Positions 58,168-64,000 of a stretch of DNA of 64,000 nucleotides are shown here, piece after piece. The translations under genes were made by a program, and so were the position numbers. The DNA comes from an uncultured bacterium (GTDB lineage Bacteria > Bacillota_I > Bacilli_A > RF39 > UBA660). The stretch is from positions 83,123 through 147,122 of the forward strand of contig CANSHI010000002.1 in assembly GCA_947646655.1 (NCBI GenBank), given 5' to 3'. The notes beneath the pieces are model-generated. The model made no database searches. It saw nothing but the letters and a program-made list of their open reading frames with translations, and was not told the origin of the DNA. How positions within the stretch are numbered: the stretch's first letter is position 1; the number at the start of each line of letters is the position of its first letter.

Positions 58168-59579
58168 ATGACAAATTAAAAAACTTTAGAAAAGAATTTT
58201 GTAAACATAAATACTCAATGTTTTTTTTCTTATTCTATTTTATATTTTCACTTTCATTATTAGCCTTAAATTTAATTACAAATAATATTTATAATTGGAT
58301 TGGAATTATATGTTCTATTGGATTAATTTTAGCTTATAAAAAATATTTTTATAATAAAAATAAAATAAACAAACTAATTCTTATTCTCATTTTTATAATA
58401 CCTTTGTTATTTCGTTTTATACTTTTATTTTTTAAGTATGGAAATATTGAAAGTGATTATTTGTCATTTTTATCTAATGCTAGGCAATATTCAAATGGTG
58501 GTACTTTAGATAATGGGTACATTTCTTTATTTCCTTTTTTGTACTCTTATATAGCTTTATTGGGAAATATTTTTAAAATATTTGGTGAGCACTATAATAT
58601 ATGTATTTTAATGAATTTAATTATTGAATTGATAGGTGCGTTGTTTTTCTATTTGATACTAAGAGATAAATTTAATAAGTCCAAGGCGTTAAAAGGTTTA
58701 TTATTTTATTTATATAACCCTTTTAGTATTTTATGGATTACAAAGTGTTGTCCAGTAATCGTTGTAAATACTTTATTAATAATCTGTTTTTATTGTTTTT
58801 CGCGAATAAACTTTAAAAAAAACAATTTTTGGATTTGGTGTATAGTAACGGGAGTGTTGGTAGGTATAACAAATTCTTTTAGACCATTCATGATTATATA
58901 TTTAATTGCAATTGTAACATTTTTGATAAGACAATATAAAAAAGTTTCAGTTCAAAAGTTGTTAATTACATTCGTTTTGATTTTTAGCTCTTATTCTGTT
59001 ATAAATAATTTATTTTTCAATGTAGTACAGAAAGAGATTGGAATAGAAGTTAATGGAAGTCAATCAGGTTTTTCATTGTATGTCGGCTCTAATATGAGTA
59101 GTCATGGTATGTGGAATAAAGAGGATGCTGTTTTGTTTCAAGAAAAAGTGAATGAGCTCGGTGGCGTTTTTGCACATAAAGAAATGACTAGGTTAAGTTT
59201 TGAACGTTATAAAAATAATGGGTTAAACAATATATGGTTTATTGGGTATAAAGCTGGAATACTCGGAAGAAATTTAAATAATTATACTTATGTAGAAGTA
59301 TCTTATTCGATCATGAATAGCATTTTCAACTTGATTAAAATTATTATAAAAGTTAGTTTGTCTGTATACTTGTATTTGTTATTGATTGGAAATATGATAG
59401 CAAGTAAGAGATGTATAGAATATTATGAAGAAATTGACAATTATAATTACATTTTAATTTTTGGAATGGGGTTATTTGTAGCTATGCTTTTTTTAGAAGT
59501 AAGTCCACGATACTTTATTCCAATTACGGTACCTATTATGTTTACTATACCATGTGGTTTAAGTGGTAGGAAAAAGTAA
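58164..59579 (+). CDS. GT-C membrane glycosyltransferase (GT39/ArnT-like)
   Basis: A 471-aa polytopic protein with about 11 helices. The first outer loop has NIESDYLSFLSNARQYSNG, with the Asp expected of polyprenyl-phosphate-sugar glycosyltransferases, and SLFPFLYSYIALLGNIF follows. Its 4-nt overlap with the HAD gene suggests that it uses the lipid-linked pentose made by the two upstream enzymes. Acceptor unknown. The 324 bases after it contain only the IS remnant (59615-59820) and the next promoter. Confidence 0.75.
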   Translation: MNDKLKNFRKEFCKHKYSMFFFLFYFIFSLSLLALNLITNNIYNWIGIICSIGLILAYKKYFYNKNKINKLILILIFIIPLLFRFILLFFKYGNIESDYLSFLSNARQYSNGGTLDNGYISLFPFLYSYIALLGNIFKIFGEHYNICILMNLIIELIGALFFYLILRDKFNKSKALKGLLFYLYNPFSILWITKCCPVIVVNTLLIICFYCFSRINFKKNNFWIWCIVTGVLVGITNSFRPFMIIYLIAIVTFLIRQYKKVSVQKLLITFVLIFSSYSVINNLFFNVVQKEIGIEVNGSQSGFSLYVGSNMSSHGMWNKEDAVLFQEKVNELGGVFAHKEMTRLSFERYKNNGLNNIWFIGYKAGILGRNLNNYTYVEVSYSIMNSIFNLIKIIIKVSLSVYLYLLLIGNMIASKRCIEYYEEIDNYNYILIFGMGLFVAMLFLEVSPRYFIPITVPIMFTIPCGLSGRKK

Positions 59580-59614
59580 AAGATTCTTTAGGATATCTTA
59601 ATATATAGCACTCA

Positions 59615-59820
59615 TTGTCTTCTTGATATACCGAGCTTTTTACTAGCTCGATTTTTGTTTCCTTTGTGATCTACTGATTCTTTGATTACTTCATATTTTT
59701 CTTGTTCATTCATTTTGAATTCTACCTTTCTCATTTTCGTCACCTCGATGACTTATTTTACATCAACTTGAGACATTTTCTAAAGTTAACACTTTAGTCA
59801 TTATCATAAATTAATCAGAT
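59615..59820 (-). repeat. 206-bp repeat, copy 2 (IS1202/ISNCY fragment)
   Basis: A fragment of the same insertion sequence as 11563-11768, same orientation, no gaps. It still encodes an ATG and about 40 codons of the transposase N-terminus (NKNRASKKLGISRRQ) and ends at the same AATCAGAT. The rest of the transposase is missing. Confidence 0.8.
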
Positions 59821-59845
59821 GTGATTATCTAAAATTATGTACTGC

Positions 59846-59874
59846 TTGAGTTTTATAAATAAATATGGTATATT
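59846..59874 (+). promoter_or_regulatory. Promoter of the LtaS-like operon
   Basis: TTGAGT (59846-59851), a 17-bp spacer and TATATT (59869-59874), TGG as extended -10. GGATGTGA precedes the ATG at 59904. Confidence 0.7.
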
Positions 59875-59903
59875 GGCTATGAAATGTTGTTGGATGTGAT
59901 TGT

Positions 59904-60224
59904 ATGTTGGCATTAATTTGTTTTTTTACGCCAGGTTTATTAGCTTTGGAAATGGAAAATGTACTTGCTAAAAAAGAATATAAAAAAGAAATTATTAACT
60001 ATGGAACTTATAGTTTGTTGATAAATTTATTTACTATTGTTATTTGTGTTTTAGTTTTAAAAATAGATAATAATATAGAAAATAATATAAATTTATACCC
60101 TGGTATTGCTGTAAAATATATGGCGGTTTCTTCCTTAGTAACTTTTGTCTTGGTAATATGTAAAATAGTTTTAAATAGAAATGTAGTGGTTGATATTGAA
60201 CTCAAAAATAAAAAAAATCATTAG
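59904..60224 (+). CDS. Small membrane protein upstream of the LtaS-like gene
   Basis: A 106-aa protein with three predicted membrane helices (about residues 1-15, 35-53 and 70-88) and a basic C-terminus. LICFFTPGLLAL at the start is a pattern seen in small uncharacterised membrane proteins near glycan genes in Clostridia and Bacilli. No function can be given. GGATGTGA sets the ATG. Its end overlaps the following gene by up to 35 nt, so the two are coupled. Confidence 0.6.
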   Translation: MLALICFFTPGLLALEMENVLAKKEYKKEIINYGTYSLLINLFTIVICVLVLKIDNNIENNINLYPGIAVKYMAVSSLVTFVLVICKIVLNRNVVVDIELKNKKNH

Positions 60225-61710
60225 CATTTGTTTAATTATATTAGGTATAATATTTTTTTCTGTATCACTTTATATAAAAAATATTTATAGTGGAGCTGAT
60301 TTTGAGCAAATATTATATAATTTTATGTTTGCGGCAGGGACGAGTTGGTCGCCAATAATCGACGGTGTTAAGTATTGTCTTCCTATAGTTTTAATATGTA
60401 CATTAATTTTAATAATTCCTGTTTTATTCAAAAAAGATATTTGTTTAAACTTTTACTTAAAAAAGAAAAAGAGAACATATTCTATTGCTTTCGTGTCTGA
60501 TTGTATTTATTCGATTTGTCTTTTTACTTTTTTTGTAGTTTATGCTTTAAGTCATTTGGGATTTTTTGAATATATGGATAATCAAAAAATAGAAAGTGAA
60601 ATATTTGATAAATATTATGTGGCTCCTGGAAAAGTAGATTTAATTTTCCCTGAAAATAAAAGAAACCTTATTTATATATATTTGGAATCTATGGAGTCAT
60701 CTTTTGCAAGTTATACTTCTTTGGATAAGGAAATAAATTTAATACCAAATTTATCAAAATTGGCAGAACAAAATAGTAGTTTTTCTAATTCGGATAGTTT
60801 AGGTGGTGCGTATCAAGTTTATGGTACAACGTACACTGTTGCATCTATGATTTCTCAAACTGCTGGTGTGCCATTAAAAACAATCATAGAAGTTAATACT
60901 TATGGAAAAGATAGTGACTTTTTGCCTGGTATTACTTCGCTTGGCGATATACTAGAAAAAAACGGGTATAATCAATATATTCTTATGGGTTCTAATTCTT
61001 CTTTTGCAGCAAGAGATAAGTATTTTAGTCAACATGGAAATTACAATATTTATGACCATGACTGGGCTATAGAAGCAGGATATCTTCCTGAAGGTTATAA
61101 TGTTTGGTGGGGATATGAAGATAAAAAGTTATTTAAAATTGCAAAAGAAGAACTGAAAAAGATTTCTAAGAGTAATGAACCTTTTAACTTTACCATTTTG
61201 ACTGCTGATACTCATGCTAATGATGGTTATTTAGATAAAAGTTGTGATGAAATATATGACGATGTATATGCCAATGTTTTATTGTGTAATGATGAAATGG
61301 TTGCGGAATTTGTAGAGTGGGTTTCTAAACAATCTTTTGCAAAAAATACATCTGTTATTTTGGTCGGTGATCATTTAACTATGAGATTAGAAATATCTGA
61401 TAATCTTTCCCAAGATAGAACTATTTTTAATACTTTTATTAATTCTCTTTCCAAAACGCAAAATATTTCGAATAGAATTTTTACTCAATTTGACATGTTT
61501 CCGACTACTTTAGCTAGTTTGGGAGTCCAAATAGAAGGCAATCGTCTAGGGCTAGGAACGAATTTATTTTCTGAAGTTCCAACTTATGCGGAAGAATTAG
61601 GTCTCGAGTATTTAAACCAACAACTGGAGAAAAAATCATCTTATTATAATACGAATTTTTTAGAAGGAACTTATTTAGATATGATAAATGAACTTAATGA
61701 AGAAAGCTAA
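60190..61710 (+). CDS. LTA synthase-like phosphoglycerol transferase/sulfatase-family enzyme
   Basis: A 506-aa membrane enzyme with three to four N-terminal helices (to about residue 125) and an outer alkaline-phosphatase-type domain. YIYLESMES carries the metal-binding Glu, YGTTYTVASM the nucleophilic Thr, ILTADTHANDG the substrate His, and VGDHLTM the Asp-His pair, matching LtaS. It should move phosphoglycerol or another phospho-group onto a glycan outside the cell. The start is uncertain: TTG at 60190 or TTG at 60196, both within the preceding gene and with only GTGGT nearby. A terminator follows. Confidence 0.85.
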   Translation: MILNSKIKKIISICLIILGIIFFSVSLYIKNIYSGADFEQILYNFMFAAGTSWSPIIDGVKYCLPIVLICTLILIIPVLFKKDICLNFYLKKKKRTYSIAFVSDCIYSICLFTFFVVYALSHLGFFEYMDNQKIESEIFDKYYVAPGKVDLIFPENKRNLIYIYLESMESSFASYTSLDKEINLIPNLSKLAEQNSSFSNSDSLGGAYQVYGTTYTVASMISQTAGVPLKTIIEVNTYGKDSDFLPGITSLGDILEKNGYNQYILMGSNSSFAARDKYFSQHGNYNIYDHDWAIEAGYLPEGYNVWWGYEDKKLFKIAKEELKKISKSNEPFNFTILTADTHANDGYLDKSCDEIYDDVYANVLLCNDEMVAEFVEWVSKQSFAKNTSVILVGDHLTMRLEISDNLSQDRTIFNTFINSLSKTQNISNRIFTQFDMFPTTLASLGVQIEGNRLGLGTNLFSEVPTYAEELGLEYLNQQLEKKSSYYNTNFLEGTYLDMINELNEES

Positions 61711-61727
61711 TTTTTCTTCTTTTTTTA
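61699..61727 (+). terminator. Terminator of the LtaS-like gene
   Basis: GAAGAAA (61699-61705) and TTTCTTC (61713-61719), 7-nt loop, T-run; it overlaps the last codons. The 218 bases to the next pseudogene show no gene. Confidence 0.6.
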
Positions 61728-61928
61728 CTTTTTTTGCCTTTTTTTGGAGCAAGGGTAAAAACTCTTTAACAAACGTTGGTGTGTGTGTGCATATAATAAT
61801 TTTATAGTGACTGAAAGGAAGTTTTAAAGACTATGAAAAGTTGAAAAAAAAAGTAACATAAAAAGTTGTAAATTCGTATTGGAATCGAAATTGAGATAAT
61901 AGGAAAAGTAGTAGGAGTGAATTAAAAT

Positions 61929-62512
61929 ATGCAAACATTAATACCTTCATGGCAAAAAAATAACATTTTCGATTTATGTTTAGATGAATTGTTAGATAGT
62001 TTAAGTGGTAAAGATTATAAAGTTGTTGTTAGGCCACATCCTCAGCAAGTTAGACATGAAATTGAAAAATTTAATAAGTTAAAAGATAAATATAAAGATG
62101 TTAAAAATATTATAATTCAAACAGATTTTTCAAAAAATGATACTGTGTTTAATTCAGACATATTAATTACAGATTGGTCAGGTATAGCTTATGAGTTTGC
62201 ATTTACCACTAAAAAACCAGTTGTTTTTATAGATACACCGATAAAAATTATGAATCCTGATTATAAAAAAATAGATGTTGAACCTTATAATATTTGGGTA
62301 AGAGAAAAAATGGTAAAGTGTTAAAACTCGATGAAATAAATAAAATAGCTGCTGTTAACGAGGATATGATTAAAAATGAAAAATCTTATAGTGATAAAAT
62401 CGCAAAACTAACTAAAGATATTGTTTTTAATATAGGTACAAGTGCCCAGGTCGGAGGGGATTACATAATCGAAGCAATAAATAGAAAAATTAAAGAAAGG
62501 AGCAAAAAATAA
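61929..62512 (+). pseudogene. Truncated, frameshifted CDP-glycerol glycerophosphotransferase
   Basis: Only the C-terminal half of a TagB/TagF-type CDP-glycerol glycerophosphotransferase remains. IPSWQKNNIFDLC, VVVRPHPQQVRHE, DILITDWSGIAYEFAFTT and KPVVFIDTPIKIMNPDY are family motifs. The N-terminal half is gone, and a one-base loss in an A-run near 62310 shifts the rest (NGKVLKLDEINKIAAVNED...) into another frame. A GTAGGAG precedes the first ATG, so a 131-aa fragment might be translated. Teichoic-acid glycerol-phosphate polymerisation by this gene is lost. Confidence 0.85.
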
Positions 62513-62513
62513 C

Positions 62514-62787
62514 ATGAAATGTAAAATATTACATGGTTTATCTTTATTTTTAATAGCGTTAGGTTTTATATTTATGTTTTGCGAAAATGTAGAGGCTTAT
62601 ATAGATCCATCTGTTATGACTTGTGCTATACAAGCTGGTGCCGGAATAGTTATAGCTATAGGTGCAGTAGTGGGTATATTGGCATAAAGCTAAAAGAAAA
62701 ATTTCCGATAAAATTGGAATAGATGAAAATAAAAATAAAGCAGTGGAAACAGATGAGATTATAGTTAAAAAAAATAACGAGAAATAA
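62514..62787 (+). pseudogene. Frameshifted small membrane protein (YIDPS type)
   Basis: The first frame (ATG 62514, stop 62685-62687) gives a 57-aa protein with an N-terminal hydrophobic segment, AYIDPSVMTCAIQAGAG and a second helix. A two-base loss near 62679 moves the usual ending (WHKAKRKISDKIGIDENKNKAVE) to another frame, ending at 62787. Small proteins with AYIDPS-type ectodomain and this charged tail commonly neighbour CDP-glycerol transferase genes in gut Firmicutes. Both neighbours here are decayed together. The ribosome-binding site AAGGAG is intact. Confidence 0.75.
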
Positions 62788-62894
62788 TTATTGTAAAGTG
62801 TCAATTTTGTGACATTTTTCTTTTACTCTTCTGATCGTTAAAGTATATATATTTTCATGAAAATATGTTAGAATTACAGTATGGAGTGAAGTTT

Positions 62895-63329
62895 ATGAAA
62901 AAAATTAAAGAATTTTATAAAAAGTATGAAGAGATAATAAATTATATTTTCTTTGGTGGTTTAACAACGGTGGTAAGTTTATCTGTTAAATGGATTTTAT
63001 TGTTTACTTTTTTAGATGCTAAAAACCAACTTGAATTACAAATAGCAATAATAATATCATGGATTTTGGCGGTGACTTTCGCTTATGTTACGAATAGAAA
63101 GTTTGTATTTAAGAGTAAGAGTAAGAATTTATTAAAAGAAGTGACATCGTTTTTTGGTTCGAGGATTTTGACTTTAGTTATGGAAATGCTAATAATGTGG
63201 TTCTTTGTATCATTACTACAGTTAAATTCTGAATTGTGGGTGTTCATGTGGACTTTGTTAACACAAGTTTTAATAGTAATAGGTAATTATATTCTTAGTA
63301 AAATTTTTGTATTTAAAAATGGAAAATAA
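62895..63329 (+). CDS. GtrA-family membrane protein
   Basis: A 144-aa protein with four transmembrane helices and the GtrA-like pattern: YIFFGGLTTVVSLSV at the start of helix 1, then AVTFAYVTNRKFVFKSK between helices 2 and 3, and GNYILSKIFVFKN at the C-terminus. GtrA proteins are thought to flip polyprenyl-phosphate-linked sugars across the membrane. This fits the GT-C enzymes upstream, which need lipid-linked donors outside. The ATG at 62895 has TGGAGTGAAG; an in-frame start at 62865 lies at the putative -10 (TGTTAGAAT, 62866-62874). Confidence 0.87.
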   Translation: MKKIKEFYKKYEEIINYIFFGGLTTVVSLSVKWILLFTFLDAKNQLELQIAIIISWILAVTFAYVTNRKFVFKSKSKNLLKEVTSFFGSRILTLVMEMLIMWFFVSLLQLNSELWVFMWTLLTQVLIVIGNYILSKIFVFKNGK

Positions 63330-63341
63330 AAAAATTGAAAT

Positions 63342-63375
63342 AAGCCAGAAGTCAGTTACAACACTAGCTTTTTTT
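63342..63375 (+). terminator. Terminator of the GtrA gene
   Basis: AAGC (63342-63345) pairs with GCTT (63367-63370), with additional AG/CT pairing past a mismatch, then seven T. A modest stem. Confidence 0.5.
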
Positions 63376-63422
63376 ATTTACAACACATTTTCAACGTGCT
63401 ATACTTATGTTAGGAGAAACAT

Positions 63423-64000
63423 ATGAAAGATAAAGTTACTAAATTAGTTAATGTATATAAAAAATATGGTTTTATTGGGTTTTGTAAAAAGTGTTATGCT
63501 TATGTAGTTGCAAATTATTTAGACAAAGTTAGTTTTAAAGTTATGTTTAATAAAAAAAAGTTTAGACGTGAACTAGAGAGAATATTCGAGACAAGTGATT
63601 ATGATCGAATAATTTTATGGAGAAGTAGTTTTGGATATAATGTGCCTTTATTTCAAAGACCACAACATATAGCCAATAATTTATCAAAAAATAGGTGTTT
63701 AGTTTTATACGAAGTTACAACTATGACAGATCATGTAAAAACTTATAAAAAGTTTCAAGATAATTTGTATTTGTTAAATTATAATAATGTGGCATTAAAT
63801 AAGATTTTGATGTCAGTGCTAGAAAAAATCGATAAGCCAAAATATATCCAACTCTATTCGACTGATTGGAAGTTAAGTATACAAAACATTGAAGATTACT
63901 TGAATGCGGGATATAAATTTATATATGAATATATAGATGACTTATCACCTGAGCTTGCTGGTACAAAAGATTTACCAAAGAATATTGTCGATAAGTATGA
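63423..64000 (+). CDS. Glycosyltransferase, N-terminal part (runs off the window)
   Basis: An open frame from the ATG at 63423, with TAGGAGA upstream, continues past the right edge (192 codons visible). After a basic N-terminus, IILWRSSFGYNVPLFQRPQHIA near residue 63-84 is typical of TuaH-type glycosyltransferases, in which the N-terminal Rossmann domain begins with a strand ending in RPQ. YIQLYSTDW and FIYEYIDDLSPELAG continue the pattern. It lies just after gtrA and probably belongs to the same surface-glycan locus. The catalytic half is outside the window. Confidence 0.75.
   Translation, partial: MKDKVTKLVNVYKKYGFIGFCKKCYAYVVANYLDKVSFKVMFNKKKFRRELERIFETSDYDRIILWRSSFGYNVPLFQRPQHIANNLSKNRCLVLYEVTTMTDHVKTYKKFQDNLYLLNYNNVALNKILMSVLEKIDKPKYIQLYSTDWKLSIQNIEDYLNAGYKFIYEYIDDLSPELAGTKDLPKNIVDKY

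Noticed and set aside
61728..61928. Small RNA gene in the gap before the CDP-glycerol transferase relic
   Set aside because: There is a TATAAT near 61792 and a GT repeat, but no good -35, no clear terminator and no known RNA structure.

Overview
The window looks like a chromosome segment of an endospore-forming, very AT-rich Gram-positive bacterium. It carries spoIIR, spoIID, spoIIQ, a SigE/SigK-type sigma factor, sigH and a CwlJ/SleB-type hydrolase. Ribosome-binding sites are strong (GGAGG, AGGTGAT) and most promoters have an extended -10 (TGnTATAAT). TGA is a stop codon and TGG encodes Trp, so this is not the Mycoplasma code. Gene order and sequence style suggest an uncultured gut Bacilli lineage (RF39/Erysipelotrichia-like). 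The taxon is inference; the spore-former call rests on the genes.

Region 1 (1-16.5 kb) is core genome and reads like a compressed version of the Bacillus subtilis rpoE-to-mbl supercluster: rpoE, prfA, prmC, spoIIR, mntP, murA, rpmE, an ATP-grasp enzyme, rpiB, a DUF1146 protein, spoIID, spoIIQ, a short MreB-like relic at the mbl position, then hpf. A dead IS1202/ISNCY-family transposase, a sporulation sigma factor and a 3-hydroxyacyl-CoA dehydrogenase lie between hpf and secA. Two XRE-type regulators, one of them membrane-anchored, follow murA.

Region 2 (16.5-27.1 kb) is an accessory island at the 3' end of secA. A 60-bp copy of the secA 3' end recurs at 20445-20504; its five differences from secA are all synonymous, so the two copies look like attachment sites flanking a 4-kb integrative element. 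That element carries an unknown gene, a broken tyrosine integrase and an intact AbiEi/AbiEii type IV toxin-antitoxin pair. A second element of the same layout follows: KilA-N pseudogene, broken integrase, intact RhuM, broken Fic. After it come an alkyltransferase-like protein, an unknown protein and a nucleoside deoxyribosyltransferase-like protein.

Region 3 (27.1-42.4 kb) is core genome again: a UvrD-type helicase, lemA, uvrA, a proline-rich protein with two Cys/His knuckles, ychF, lgt, trxB, mrnC, rlmB and sigH. A 1,344-bp direct repeat with one mismatch duplicates the ychF 3' end plus a membrane-anchored XRE regulator on both sides of lgt-trxB-mrnC-rlmB-sigH. A secreted protein, a small membrane protein and a CwlJ/SleB-type hydrolase follow.

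Region 4 (42.5-64 kb) is mainly a cell-surface glycopolymer locus. It holds two LytTR regulators, an RluD-type pseudouridine synthase, a Wzy/ligase-like membrane protein, a TagGH-type ABC exporter, three cytosolic glycosyltransferases, UDP-GlcNAc 2-epimerase, a double-length GT-C enzyme, a decaprenyl-phosphate phosphoribosyltransferase-like UbiA protein with a HAD phosphatase, another GT-C enzyme, an LtaS-like phosphoglycerol transferase, a GtrA flippase-like protein and the start of another glycosyltransferase. A CDP-glycerol transferase and a small membrane protein near the end are pseudogenes. No tRNA, rRNA or CRISPR array was seen.
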